Assembly: GCA_009869945.1 (NCBI GenBank)
Contig: WIXG01000015.1
Span: forward strand, 1 to 64,000
From: Mesaphorura yosii
Lineage: Eukaryota > Arthropoda > Collembola > Poduromorpha > Tullbergiidae
Length of the DNA: 64,000 nt
Direction of reading: 5' to 3'
The notes beneath the pieces were generated by a model, which saw nothing but the letters and a program-made list of their open reading frames with translations, was not told the DNA's origin and did not search any database. The position numbers were made by a program, and so were the translations under genes. This document shows, piece after piece, positions 25,101-38,400 of this stretch (the first letter of the stretch is position 1; each line of letters begins with the position of its first letter).

Positions 25101-25239
25101 ACGGCCATGGAACGTAAAATGGGGATCGATATTGGTTTTCCATAGAACTTAGTTGGTATTGGGTTGGATCGTTGTGTGCTTTCGTTAACTCACAAACCTT
25201 AAATCCACAAAATTACGGGTTTCTTACCTCTCTTGACAT
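16198..25239 (-). CDS. CIDE-N domain protein, Drep2-like
   Basis: A 539-aa protein in eight exons: 25239-25228, 25019-24920, 24799-24710, 23811-23728, 20413-20011, 18916-18799, 17232-16696 and 16473-16198. All are GT-AG, and the phases sum to exactly 540 codons. The first coding exon has only four codons (MSRE). Residues 11 to about 87 are a CIDE-N domain: RPFKVWD, LEELIVRGREKLG, KAVLETDGTQVDDTEYF, LPDNTVFLLLRPGERW. This domain mediates head-to-tail polymerisation in the DFF/CIDE/Drep family. Next come a Gly-rich segment with RTYVTRDGKLETVINGG, a PAYCDFHCCALHEEGRKIQ segment, a His/Pro/Met-rich and acidic linker, and a predicted helical C-terminus (LTIREIGVILERLSSKIIDVE). There is no nuclease domain. 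Drosophila Drep2 is a neuronal synaptic member of this family; that assignment rests on domain order and is inferred. Skipped extra exons in the 3.3-kb intron cannot be excluded. Confidence 0.85.
20414..23727 (-). other. 3.3-kb intron of the Drep2-like gene
   Basis: The largest intron of the gene. The flanking exons join in phase (GCA-G + TT to give Val). ORFs inside it, such as 21597-21998 on minus and 23224-23712 on plus, show no domain, no splice-consistent ends and no recognisable protein. Other large introns of the gene (20010-18917, 18798-17233 and 23812-24709) likewise show nothing coding. Confidence 0.6.
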
Positions 25240-28200
25240 AACGACATCTCCAGCTGAGACTTTGACATAAACCCTCGATCTGTTACCCGATAAGCGATGA
25301 CATGTATCGTTCTATGCACTATCGCCGAGTTGCACTTCAAGTCTTCATCTTGATTTCCTAATAAACTGGCCTCGACTTCACGATCACAAATGAACCGCTG
25401 CACCGTTGAACACTCAAATACTTTTACTTTTACTTTACGTTGCTTAAAACTAATGATCACAATTCAGCCAGCAGCTGTGCTGTGTCGTACCGCCAGCAGC
25501 CACAGCCACTGTACTTGTTATTATACACCTACGCTGGTGACTCCAAATTAAACAATTTGGGAATTCTTCCAATTAACTTGTTTTGAATTTAGCCTCTTTC
25601 CAGTCCATGCAAACAACGCCTGCTGCCACTGCTCCTTCTTATCAGTTGACTTTTTTTGGATTCCATTTCATTCCAATTCATCTCCACCCACACAACCACA
25701 GAGCGAGCACGCACGCTCGTGCCTGGTTCAATGTTATTGATGTTGGGCGATGATAACTATCGCCTATTTACACAATTTACACACTCACTCACACGACAGA
25801 CAAACTACTGCGATTGGAACTGGCCACAGAAGCACTCCTGGCACTGACATTCACTGGATCAGCTCCATAAAGTCACCTTCAGGGCTTCTCCACTGCCACC
25901 AACACCAACTTCCAACCTGCTCAGCTCAGCTACGTTCACGTCCAACTTTCTTTCGTTCTGCTTCTCGTCCGTCTGTCCGTGTATCCAGCAGAAGCAGCAG
26001 TTGAGGTTGTGTCGACGAGAGACAAGTGTTAGAAAAAGTAGTTCAGTTCAGTCCTAGTCCACAGGCAGAAGAGCAGCAGAAGCACAAGATGAAGAAAGGA
26101 AAGCGCTAAAGACAGAGCGCCAGCACAGCGAAGGAAACCCTAGATTTTTTCAAACTCTCCTTATGGCTTGCTCATAAGATACTTGCTATACGCGTAGAAG
26201 AAGAGAAAGTTGGGATCCAAAGAAAGACTCCGACTCGTGTCACACTTTCTTTTCGTTTGTATGTATTCGTATTGTGCTGGCTCGCCGTGCTCAGTACTGC
26301 GTGTACCTAGTACCTTGGTTCACTTTCACTGCATTCGCGATTCTCGAACGAACGAACTGCTCGTCGTCTTCCTGCTTTACTCTTTAGTCTAGTTCCAGTT
26401 CTAGTCTGCGGAGATGCTACTACTGCACTAGTTCTCATATATTATTACCCGTACTACCATATTTGTGCTTTCAGACTCTGTCTCTTTATACACACTTCTT
26501 CCTCACTGTTAGCTCACTTTAAATCCATACCACCACCACCAGAATCAGCAGCAGCAGCATGGCGTGGAACCCAGACCAGAAGACCCCTTACAATTTTCTC
26601 TCCAATAAACTTGGCAATACATCTTCCCATGCATGCCAGGCCTGGCCTGCGACTGAGCCTGAGACTCAAGACTCATGTGTCCCGTGCTGGCTGGCTGCAG
26701 TGTTCGTACGATTTCCATGTGGATTTGGGCACGATCAATGAAAACTTTCCCTGTAGCCCTGCCTGTGCCTGTGCTCAAAACTCGACTGTCGACTCAGGCA
26801 GGATGAAGGAACGAAGCACAATTTTTTTCACGTTTTCTCCGTAAGTTCTCGCGTTATGGTAAGCGAGTCCAGGCCGGGCCAGGCGCGGGCTCATCATCCA
26901 CGACACGGCAGGCGGATGGGTTGCCCGAATTTTAATGTTTTCGCGTAGAGATGCGTGAGAGTTGTACGTTGTACGCATTATTTGCTCCTTGTGAACCAGT
27001 TAAGCACTCTGGGCTTACAGCGTACGCGTATGGCGGCACGGCGAACTTCTGATGTTGACTTTTGTGTATCGTCTCTCGTAATGTGCTGTACATGGTTTCA
27101 GAATTTTAAACCCAGTGACACACATTCCGTGTAACATTGAAAAGTCATTGATCCTCCCACTCTCGTGCCGCTCGCAAGACAAAATACGTGACAATCTTTT
27201 ACTATTGGCTCTTCGAATGCCAGCGTCTTACATTTTTTCTGCGTAGGGCAATTTACAATCGACTCACACTGTTAATTGGACAGCTGCGCTGTGGCATAAA
27301 CCGATGAATTCAATCAATGCAGAATTTAACCTGCCAGCCGCAGGCGCAAATGTATCTTCGGCGAACCATAATGTGGAATTCAGATTATTTAATGTTCTGC
27401 TCGTGCTTTATTATTCTGCATGCAAAAGCAGTGAAAGTACATGCATGTGTGAGAGATATATTTCTCCCAGCTTCATTGGCGTACTTGTCGTCGTGTGTTC
27501 ATGGCACGGCACATTTTTCTCCCTTAACTTGCACGAGACGATACTTGCGCGATTTTTTTCAGTCGTTCTTTTTCTTACTGCCTTGCTCCTTGCTTCTCGG
27601 AGTAAGTGAAGTACGCACAGCCGTGAAAGTGCCGTATACGTTTACGCTTGCAGGCACGCGTACGCATTTTTATTGGTCGTCCGCCGTTAACATTGCGTTT
27701 CGTGTGGCATGTGGGCGGGCAGGCAGGTAGGCAGTGGCTCCGATGATCCGTGAACGGTTTATTGGATACATAATGCACCATGGCACAATTTAGTGTGACA
27801 TGACATGACACGACATGACAGTGATACGTACAATACTGAATCAGCAAGGGTAAAAGCACAGCACCTCGGGTAAACCAATTAGCAGTAGCAGCAGAAGCAT
27901 TTGCTGCGCACCTGAAAGGCCAAGTGCAAGAGAATTCACAATTTTCACACAAACAAATTCGACTAGCAAAAACAAACAGATTCGATTCAATGGAAATACA
28001 AGACGGAACTTGAATCTGACAAAATACCGGATAGAATTGAATGGATCTGAAATTGATACCAAACGCCAGAAACCCCCTCAACACAAATGCATCACATTCA
28101 CAATAAGAGAGAAACAATCCAGTTTGACAACTTCAATGAATTGATACCTCATACCGCCCAGCAGAAGCATCGCAGATAGCAGTGTTGTAGTTTACCTGCC

Positions 28201-28900
28201 GCTATGGAGTGTGAGCACGTGTCTGAGTTCTTCGATCAGTGTTCATTAGGACCATTACTCATAATGGAAGAGATGAGCTGTCATTGTCACTCTTGCCGCT
28301 TGTTTGTCAAACACGAGAAAAAGAATATATTGAGTTGTGAAATTGTCTTCCTAATTCAGCAGCTTCCCCAATCAAACTGATCAATTCGTTTCTTTTGAAG
28401 CGGGTCTGAGTTCTAAGCATGTTTCGGCTCGGTTTCTGAACTAATTGCTCATAATTTCGTCTCAAAATGCGATTAAACTTGCTTTTGCCCACTTCGTCCA
28501 CCTTTGGCCATTAAACTCACTCGTTAATGCCACGGTGCTTGTGTCTGCCTTGCCTTTACACTGCTTTCTCCCTGCGGGTCGCTCGCGGGCGACCACAGGA
28601 CAGGGCAAAGTTTATGACCCGTAAAATGTGCGTCGGGTTTCAATCCTTTGCTATCCATGCCGCGCGACGCTCGGTACGTCTAATTTGATCATTTCTCAAA
28701 CCATGACCGACAGTGCAATAAATAAAGGTTTTACGTTGCCGCCTAATATAAAATGGATGATCATTTCGCTCACTCTTCTTCCTCTCCACTCTTTGAGCTC
28801 CTTAGCCGCAATATCACAACCGTAGGAGGATAAAACAAAATTCTATGCGTCAAGGTATCTGTAATCAAGATTTAGCTTCATGAATTTCTAATTGTGCTGG

Positions 28901-29045
28901 TGCGACGAAGAACCACGGCTGTCTAGTTGCTAATTAAGATTAAGGCCTTAATGGCAACCAATGGACCTTATCAGTTAATGGGGAATTTGATTGTTTATTT
29001 GCAAAACTTAGATATGGTAAATCGACAGCCGTGGGTCTTCGTCAC
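28901..29045. repeat. Inverted repeat with 23-nt arms and about 97-nt spacer
   Basis: The left arm GCGACGAAGAACCACGGCTG (28902-28921, plus TC) is matched by its reverse complement in the right arm around 29023-29045 with about two mismatches. The spacer contains the perfect 14-nt palindrome ATTAAGGCCTTAAT. It could be a relic of a foldback element or a structured RNA; the sequence does not decide. Confidence 0.75.
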
Positions 29046-30040
29046 ACTCGCATAATTATTATCTAACTGCTCCGTGCTCGATTAAAAATGAGGGAAGTGT
29101 CAGGTTAGATGGAGGTGGAATTCTTTTGTGTTTAATGTAAATTCAATAGTCACCGCATGGGATGGTACAAGTAATTAGGCCGGTCGTTCGTCGTTTTTTT
29201 CTTTCTGCACCGTGCCTGAAGCAATAACAACGAGGACGAGCCACACGACACAAGAATCATTGTCATACATCCACATCACACCAGAGCACATGCAACTTGC
29301 AGTACAGGACAAAACTTTCTTGAATCTATTTTCCTTGCCCATTACTTTTACAGTCTAATATTCCACCCACTCAATTCTCTTTTTAACTTTCTCTTTGGGC
29401 CATTGCCATTACTTTACACTACTACTCTTCTTAGACTCGGATGTCGGATTCGGGTTCATGATCCCACTTTCCTTCCGTGTGGGTATAGTGCGATACCTTT
29501 GCTCTGCTCTGCTCGCTGACTCTATTTTCTCCGGGCCATTTTTATCGTGGGTAAGACGAAAAGAGGCACCCCAAAATTGTGATCAAGACCACCAAAGACC
29601 GAAAGAGGATTCAGTCCAACATTTACGTTACAGAAAGTAAAAGCATTGCGGGCTGCTGGTCGTGCTGGTGCTGATGCTCGATTTAACGACAGGAAGATGC
29701 TGCGATATTGGCCTTCTTTATGGGTTACTATTACTATGAAAATGGTTCGGCATAGTATGGCATGGGATGACTAACTCGTGGCCGACTGACTTGACTTGAC
29801 TCTTCTTTTATCCTTCAGTCGCCTTTCCTTTGTTGTAGCTGCAGCGAAAAGCGAAGTGTACACGACGAGCACAAGAACGAAGAAAGCAGTAAGCAGGCAA
29901 TGAAGCTGCTGCCTTCTGTGTAGTGTTGATATCACTTTCCTTTCGGAAGGCGAGAGCCTAGCCGTCGGTAAGTGCTGATTGTGTAATAATATTTTCATAC
30001 TTAACTTCAACTACAACAAAAACTGTGCCACCGTACGAGC

Positions 30041-30060
30041 GCGAGTGCGAGTGCGAGTGC
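30041..30060. repeat. GCGAGT microsatellite
   Basis: Three tandem copies of GCGAGT followed by related GCG-rich units up to about 30118. Confidence 0.7.
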
Positions 30061-33000
30061 GGTGGCGGTGCGTGTATTAAACACGCACATAATGCGATAC
30101 GCGAATGCGAGTGCGTGTAGCGTGTGGATTGAGCACATTCCGACAAAGCAAGAGCATCCGCACCAGCATCTCATGGCAGGCGCAGGCGGCAGCGAGGGAG
30201 GCAGAGGCAGATCAAACATGCACTCAACTCAACACGAAGAAGTGGAGAAAGTGGAGGAGGGAGAAAGCGAATAGTGAATAGCGAAACCGAAGACCGGCCA
30301 TTTAACGAGTTGAGTTGCGAGTACGGGTACGAGTATACCTTTTACGCTTGTACTTGTACTTGCGCTTGCTGGGGCCGCAGATTCAGCGTATACACACGCT
30401 TTATAGTGTCTCTCTTCGATTGACCTGATTTCTGATTCTCTTTTTCAAGGAGAAAGCAGCCAACGACGAGAACGCGAAGCGCGGAAAGAAGAGAGCAACA
30501 ACCGTCCTCGTCGAAAGGCAGGCAGAGCAAGACGAGTTCCATGACTGCACAGAACAGCGAACAGCGTGGTGCAGTGTACATGAAGAAGAATTACTACGAT
30601 GATGATAAATACGAATACAGGCAACGGCCCGAAGTAGCAGCGGCGTGGTACGCGCTACACGCGCAATTACATTACCATGTGAAAAATGTGCGTGCGCTTG
30701 TTTCGTTAAAAAGAAGCGAAGCACCACGCATAGTGTAGCCTCGGCTGGCTAGTTTACACTTCCTCTCGTCGTATTCTACATTCGCGTCGTAATGGACTTT
30801 AGCACGGTACACTAGTTTTCCCGTTTGGCGCTAATCTACTCATAAATACGATACAAGAAGTCTATGCCTACTTCCTTTGCTTGGTTAGGATTAGTGTCTG
30901 TGTCGATGATGATGAGTTTTTCACAAATAAAGCACTTCCAGTTCCAAAGTAGTGCAAATAATTAGAGAGCCATTACATTACCAAAATACTGTCTTGCCTG
31001 CCTAACAACTTCATCTGATGGTCTTCCTGAGCATCGACTGGACCCGACTGGACTATGCTCAGGTCGCTCAGGCAAGACATTGCATTGCATGGCAACAAAA
31101 ACCCAAAAACCAAATTATCCTGCAGCACTAAGCAATGCCTGCAGTGCTTTGGCAGGCAGTACAGGAAACGAGAGTTGTAATATGATTGTAGTAATTTTGT
31201 AGTTTGCGTCTTGCTCTGCGTTTACGGACAGACAGACATGCTTTAGGCAGGCGGGAGACAGAAAACGAGGACGAGAGCTGTACTGTGCCTACATTTTATT
31301 TTATGAGTTTCGCAATCGCAGCCTCCGCTTTCGAGTATTGCCAGTATTGCGTTCGTATCGTGTCTTGTGTGGTGTGGTTCGTCGATGTTTATGCATGTGG
31401 TACGCACTTTGATGAGAGGCCAAACGAGTAGAAGAGCCACTAGCAGCGACAACGGGTGGCCATGGCATAGTAATCGACGATTGTAGTACACTACGGCACA
31501 GCCAAGAGTGTATCTGGAGTGTGCTGTAGTAAGATCTGCAAACACGTGGACATCAAGGTTACTTGTGTTTTAGATTGATGTGAAGGCTGGCATGGTTGTT
31601 CTGTTCCTGTTGCTTCTCCTGGCCTGGCCTGGTCTGTTATGTTGATGAACCAGTTCAAGGCAACACGCAGCAGCCGACAGCTAACACAGAGGACGGACGG
31701 AGCACAACTTCCAGCGTGGAGAAAATAACAAAAAAGGAAGAGGAAATTAACCTTAATATTTTGTATCACAATCCATCATGTAATTCGTGCTCACGCATCA
31801 CGCTCCACTGATTCTAATGTCCGCACGCTCGTGTAGCTTGCGTTGCTCATTCGTCCACATGCGGGATGGAAAGGAAAGTGTGTCGTGTCATCAACAAACG
31901 TTTAAATTACGGTGATGCCACTCTTGTTTTCGAAATGGATAAAATATGTATGTACCTTGTTTTGATCCTGTTTTGCCACTTATGCGTAACTCAATTTTTG
32001 GAAATTAAAATTGCATTGGAGAATCTTTTTTTCCCAACCAATTATTTGATCTTTGCACCAATTCAAGCTTAAGAGCGCAATTTCCAATTTCCACACGTGT
32101 GCTCAAAAAAAGTAGTGAAGTATGGCATGTCACGGCACGGGCATAAAATGTGCTAATGAGTCGTATTTTATTCAGTACGAGATGAGAGAATCTCGAATTG
32201 CGAACAAGAGCAAGCGAATAAACAAGCAAAGTAGTACTAGCAGCAGCATAAGCTTCAGGAGAAAAGAGGAAAGAGCGAACAGAAGCAGAATTCAGAATTT
32301 GAACAAGATGTGAGATGTGAAATGCGAATTGTGAAAAACGAAAGCGAAAGACGAAGAGCAAAATCGAACATATCCAATTCTCAATTCTTTTTTGCACGTT
32401 ACGTTACTTTACTTTTACTTCGGCTTGATCTGTTCTGTTCTCTTCTGCTTTCTTCACGCGTAGTGTGGCATGGCACTTCCATCTTACGCGCGCGCGGACG
32501 CACGTGCTATCTAACAGCGTGCCCATCACCATCGCATCCACTATTCACTCAATCTACGAATACTACAAAGGAAAGCACGGTGAAAACTTTTAGAAAAATG
32601 AAGCACACACTTTGTACTCATCCGTACGCGAGAACGCGAAAGCGAAAGGTGAGAGCAATGAAGCGGTGGCTGCGCTGCCGCCCTTGCTGTTGGAGTTTAA
32701 CCTAGATTTCTTACGCGCTGCGGTGCGGTGCGTGGACGGTGAGGCGACGAGCTTCGAACGGGCTGTGCGTTATTTTACATTGCGTGTGCGAAATGATAAA
32801 ATGAATTTTTCAGCGGCGGGTGGGCAAAGAGAAGTGTGTTGCATCTGGTTTACTGCGAGTAAAGAGTACTGACCACAAAATCTAGCCAGGCTACGAAATT
32901 TTATAAGCTGAAATTTTCTTTCTCTCTTCCTGAATTGCCGCGTGAATTTTCTCCAGGTGAATTTGTCGGTCAAATTGTCCAAGTAATGGTCACGGCCATG

Positions 33001-34410
33001 CCATGGCCATTTGGCGTCTTAAGATGAACTTTGGCTGGACAACAATAAAGATTTTGGATACAGAATACAGAAGCGAGGGCAAAGTGCCGCGGCGTCGGCG
33101 GCGTGCTGTGCTAGTGGCTGGTGGGTGCGTGTGAGATCGGTTATTGTTATTGCTTGTCTATGTCTATTATGCGTAGCGTAGATATTTATCAGTACATTCG
33201 CGGAACGATACAAATGGCCCGTATACATTGTACTTTGAATGTTCAACCCAACCTCCCGTGACTGTCTTGCCTACTGCCTGCTGCCATTTTGCTTTGTACT
33301 CGTGCACTTGTACTTGCCCGAAATTTCTCTTTGGGTCAAGGAATTGAGTTCTTTTGTCCCATGCCGCCGTGCCGTGCTTCTGAGAAATGAGAGTAGTATA
33401 TGCATAACAGACGCGTGGGTTTAGGAAATGCGAAAAGCAGCATCAGCATGGCATGGCTGGCATGAAGAGCTCAACAATTTGATCAAATAATACGCTGGGC
33501 TTACGGGAAGGACTGCGACTACGACTACGAGACTAAGAAGACTTATTTCGTGTGGCAGGCTCACTAAAAAGAAAGTGGACCGCCCAGCTTGTATTATTGT
33601 TATTATGGATATATTGTGCACTCACGTGCCGTTCTTCCTTTGTGCTGCTGCTCTGCCGTACCCGCCTCGGAGATTCTTAAGAGATTTCTCTATCATCTGG
33701 CCACGGCACCGCGCGTCTTGTCGCGCTGTGCTGTGCTCTTTCTCAGTCTCAGTCAGCCTCGGCTTGGCCTTTCTTTTCGAGTCAATAATATATTATTTCA
33801 ACCTCTTCCATGCCGCCGCCGCTATGAAACGTAACTTGATACAATTGTAGCACGAGCAGAGGAGCACTGCTCTCGTCCTGAATTTGGCTTATTGAACCAC
33901 ATAATACGGTAGGCGCAAGATGCGACTACGACGCTGCCAGCGCACTGCCGTCGAAGGATCTCAAATTACTACGAAGCACCAAATAATGCTGCTAATAACA
34001 AAACTGCGATCGCAATAGCTGTGGCAATTCGCAATGGCAATGACTCAGGTAGACTCTCGCTGAAGAAGCTAAGCAGCAGCAGAACGAAGAGCAATAAGCA
34101 ATAAAAAAAGAATTGTTTCTTTCACTCTCAATCTGCCGGCACCGACGCAGCGTGCAGTTACTTTGTTATTTGCTTATTGATTCCGTGAATGTTTCATCTG
34201 CTGATCTGCTCCTCTCCTCGACTTCAACTCTCGACTTGGCTTGGCATGGCATGGCGCATTGATCACATTCAAAATTCAATGATTCACAGTTACTGTTCAC
34301 AATTCGGCACTGCACAGCACGGGTGGGTTGCAAGAATAAATAAAAGAGAAAGGTAAATTGGAGAAGATCGCAACACAGCACAGCAGAGCGTCTAACAATG
34401 CCAGAATGTG

Positions 34411-34672
34411 TTGGACCAGCCTATTGGCCAGCCACTAAATGGCTGGCAATATCCAAGCCTGTAACAAGACCCACCAGGTTACAGACAACACAAAATCGGT
34501 AGTAAATTCAGTTGCGATTTTATTTTTCCTCTTGCTAGGCGCAGAGAAACATATTTAATATCTAGCCAACGGTAATATGTGGCTCCACATATTTACTACC
34601 GGTTTTGTGATGTCTGTAACCTGGTGGGTCTTGTTACGGGCCACTTAGTGGCTAGCCAATAGGCTAGTCTAA
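34411..34672. mobile_element. MITE-like element with long terminal inverted repeats
   Basis: The left arm (34411-34506) and right arm (34591-34672) are reverse complements over about 80 bp. They share the exact core GTAACAAGACCCACCAGGTT and the flanking CAGCCTATTGGC/TAGCCTATTGGC and GGTAGTAAAT blocks. The left arm has an extra stretch of roughly 14 nt (GGCAATATCCAAG region). The 84-nt centre has no ORF. Size and structure fit a non-autonomous foldback or MITE element. I could not define a target-site duplication with certainty. Confidence 0.8.
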
Positions 34673-34986
34673 TCAAATCCAAGGAGGAAGGAACATTTAT
34701 TTAGGAGAACATGTCTTGGAGAGCATTTAGTGGGGATACCAGACGTGAACTGAACTCTCGTGTATCCCATGATTTTTTTGTTTTCTTCGGATAAAAACAT
34801 CTTCCACAAAAGCCGGCACCTGTAGGAATGTAATCATCAACCAAGGTTTAATCAGTGTTGGGGTGAGATGACAAACACCTCCTACACGACAATCACAGTG
34901 AAGACTTTATTAGAGCCAGGAAGAAGTTTTCCTTGTTGTGACGTTCTGAATATCTTTATTTTAATTCTGATCTACTTCTGGCTCTG

Positions 34987-35409
34987 CTAAACGCAATGTA
35001 TAATTGTCCGTGGGAGAATACGGGCTCGAACAGGTGTATCCCTACTACTCCAAAGTCGAGGTGGGGATGCACGTTGCCGTCTTTGTCCTCTCAGCGCTGA
35101 GGATGGACCAGGACGGACCTGTCCAGTACTATGTGGCTGGAGTAAGTTCCTGAGCTCGGAAACCCTGTCAGGTGTTGATTGGGGAGCAGATACCGCTTGG
35201 CCTGATGTGATGTTTGATGGCACAGGATGGAGGGCGGATCCGCCTTGTTGATTTCCCCTCTGCCCCTGTTACGCGAAACGAACGAAATTAATGATAGCTA
35301 TTAGACTTAAATGAATTTAAATCTTTGTACCTGTTGACTGCCTTTGTAAAATCGTGATTGCCTCCGTAAGCATAGACAACCCCCTTTGGACCTCAGGATT
35401 ATCACTCAT
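34987..35409 (-). other. Exon-like island of uncertain nature next to the MITE
   Basis: ATG at 35409 opens MSDNPEVQRGLSMLTEAIT..., ending at a good donor (CAACAG|GTACAA after 35331). A good acceptor (CGTAACAG) precedes 35265. Downstream there is an open Arg/Pro/Gln-rich frame to a stop at 34987. However, the best donor (phase 1) and the open frame (needs phase 0 or 2) do not agree. I do not recognise a family. It may be a degenerate element ORF, a non-coding RNA or a young gene. Confidence 0.25.
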
Positions 35410-38400
35410 TGTTGGTATTTATCGGTGTTCTAAGCGTCGGATCCGATGTGACCCAACATAAATTACTTTGAAAGTATTACGAACTGTTGGGCTTGAAAAT
35501 AATTTGCAAAATGAAAGATATTTCAACGGTCCCAACTCACTGTGTTCAAAAACCCTCTATTGTTCGCATTGGCGCGATGGTCTTAAGTACTTTGTTTCAG
35601 CAGTATTCGGAAGTGCATACGAATGGGCAGGATCCTGCCTTTGGATGTACTTGACTTCCCAAGCTCATGCATATGCAGGATCCTGCATTTGCAAGTACTT
35701 GGTTCGGTGTGTGACGCACGGTGAACATATCAAGAATGAACCCACAGGTGGAATATATCGTCCTTAATCCCCCTGATACACGGCTATTATATGGGGGGGG
35801 GGGAAGAATTTTATTCCATTTTTTTGAACACGCTACAACGCGCCATTCGTTACCGTTGTCCTAGGAAGGTAAGCACCCAGGCAGTCTCTGTGCCTTGCCT
35901 TGGCTCGAGTCTCTTTTAAGGAATTTCATCATTTTCAATTCTGTTTTCTACAGCAGCAACATTGTATAATATGCACTGGCAGCCAACATTCAGTACACAG
36001 CTGAAGAATAGAGAATTGGGAAAACAAGCAGTATATTAAAGTTTCCTTAAGAAAAAGTTTAGAAAAGAAGGCGAAAGGTAGGTTTGGCGCTGGCACGGGC
36101 ACGATGCACGCGAACCTGCGACTGCAAAGTGTTGCCTTCGCCACTGCCACTGCTGCCGCGAAGTATGTGCGAGTGCGAGTCGCGCCAGCACGAGTACGGG
36201 CAAAATGGTAACTGTGTAATTCTTATTATTGAAGTTCGTCGGCAAAGTTCTTGTGTAAACAAATGTTTGAAGGAACAATCTGGTGCACCTTGATCTATGT
36301 CTTTTACAAGCCCGCTCTCCGGTTTGCGTTTTGCGGCAGGCACGTGCCGTAGTTGAGATAATCTGTCGTGTACCGTCGCCGTTCCTTCCCCTTATCCCCT
36401 TACGCTTTAGCCCATGCCCATGCTTATGTCCTTATTTGGGTCGATTTTGAATTTGCACTTGTAGTCATCTTTTTCCGTGAGACAAGCGCGCCTCTGTCTC
36501 ACGATTCACTGCCGCACCGCACCACGAGCGCCAGAACAGCGGCGGCAGCGGTTGTAAAGTGTACATTAAATTGGTACCACCGCACATTATGCGTGTTACA
36601 ATCCACACGAGTTTCGAGTTTTCCAACACTTTCCTCGTTTGAGCTGAGCCTCAGCAGCGCAGCGATTTGGCACAGCACAGACACAGGAAGGAATTCAGTT
36701 CAGCCGGAGAAAGACCTTCGCCTTGCCTGCCCCGAACATGCCCATGGAGAGAGACTCGTGTTTCTCTCCCCCACACGCTGCTCGCACGCGACTTGGCACA
36801 CTTTTCGATCGCACACATGTTTCACATTCGCATCGCAGTTCACAGCCTCCACGCCACGGTCATGGCATGGCAGTTGAATGCAGAGTAAAGCTGTTGTGAA
36901 AAGAGAAAGCAGGAGATGCGAACCGAGTTCAAAGTAGGTTAACTTCTTTTCTATCATCCAGTGACTCGTGCTCGAGCTGGTGGTGAAAGTTCCGCTTTCT
37001 GGCGTTGTGCGTCGTCTGTACTGGGATGCCTGCTGTTGAATGTGTTTGCAGTCTGCGGGCTCCGGGCGAAGAACGAAAGATGGTGTCTAAGCAGTCGCTG
37101 TCAATGGCGAACCAAAGCAGGCATTTAGAATTGAGTTCTTTGTTCATCGTTGATATAAATTGTGCCTTAGAAGAGAGCAACGGGCGAAGGAGAAGCGTCG
37201 CTTTCAATTTTCAGGTCAAGCCCATTTTTACCAAAGCAAAACAAAGGTTCGAATTTCATCTTTCCAAGTTTAGAATATGCTGCAGAACAGCATGATGACG
37301 TGGTAGGAATTAAGCAATACCGATGTTTTATCAGGCATTTTATTGTTCATTTAATTCTTATATTCATATTCATTATTTTAGACATTCATAGCATAATATA
37401 CTCATTGATTGATTTATGTTCCTCTTTCCTAGTTAAGCTTGTCAATCAGCAATAGTCAAGCAGCATACAACACAGCAATTTTATTCGTATCCGCTCGTAA
37501 GCCAAGTACAGATTCTAGCTAAAACAAAGCATACATAAACTTTAACAACTGAACGGGTAAATCGAATTCAATTCGATAGACTAAACGGAGTCGAGTCAAC
37601 GAGTCCAATTTTCGTAGAGTATAATTATCACAATGCAATGCTAAAAATAAAAATAAAGTATATCGTCAAGAATTAAATGAGAGTTTCCGGCGTGATCCCG
37701 AATTTAAGTTTACGGTAAGCTTTCATTCTGCACTTTGATTTACGAGACAGCAGCACCTTCAGGTTCATACATCACAAGAATCATTGTGCTTAATTATACA
37801 CATACTTTATTCATTACCATTAACTACATGCATTCACGCACTGCATTTCAACGCTTCAATCATTTCGTACCAATTATGATCACTTTTCAGTTACCAAAAA
37901 TTATAATAAGAAACGATTTGTAAAATGATAAAATATTTCTTCAACTCTTATATATTGATTTGCATAATCAGCTTATTAATGCAGTACAACATAGCACAAA
38001 TTGCTAGCAGCATTTAGCTAGTACGCTAATGACAATTGTCAATTACATCAACTCTTTGTTCATTATCGCAGTTCGCAGCTTATCACGATTGCTTAAATTT
38101 AACAAACATACCCAGGCATTCAAGTACGATTTTCACAAGACATCTTGACTAACTTGAATTGCTTATCATGTTAGTATTAGTACACAGTACATTGGTACTT
38201 TTAAGTTGTATTCTTATTATTGTTGGCAACAACAATCAAGCTTCTTAATTACTGTGAAATTCATCTTCTCTCAGCGACTGGATTAAGTTCCGAACGAAAT
38301 GCACACCAAAGCGATAATTGAATGCTGAATAACTGAATTATGACTAGCTCATCATCAAACGTTGATGAACAATCTTAATAAACAATATTAAATGTCTGAA

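Larger units (their letters stand above)
25240..34410. other. Long non-coding region upstream of the Drep2-like gene
   Basis: Should include the promoter and 5' UTR of the Drep2-like gene. Frame 25290-25228 on minus is open upstream of its ATG but has no other in-frame ATG. Many short ORFs exist on both strands; none carries a motif or consistent splice context. The sequence is rich in short simple words (CTGCCTGC, GCATGGC, GCGAGT) and contains one long-armed inverted repeat, listed separately. Confidence 0.4.

Noticed and set aside
27575..28117. 180-codon minus-strand ORF
   Set aside because: Cys/His-rich by composition only; no spacing of a known zinc finger and no conserved motif.
36368..36877. 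169-codon plus-strand ORF
   Set aside because: Composition like the surrounding low-complexity DNA and no domain.
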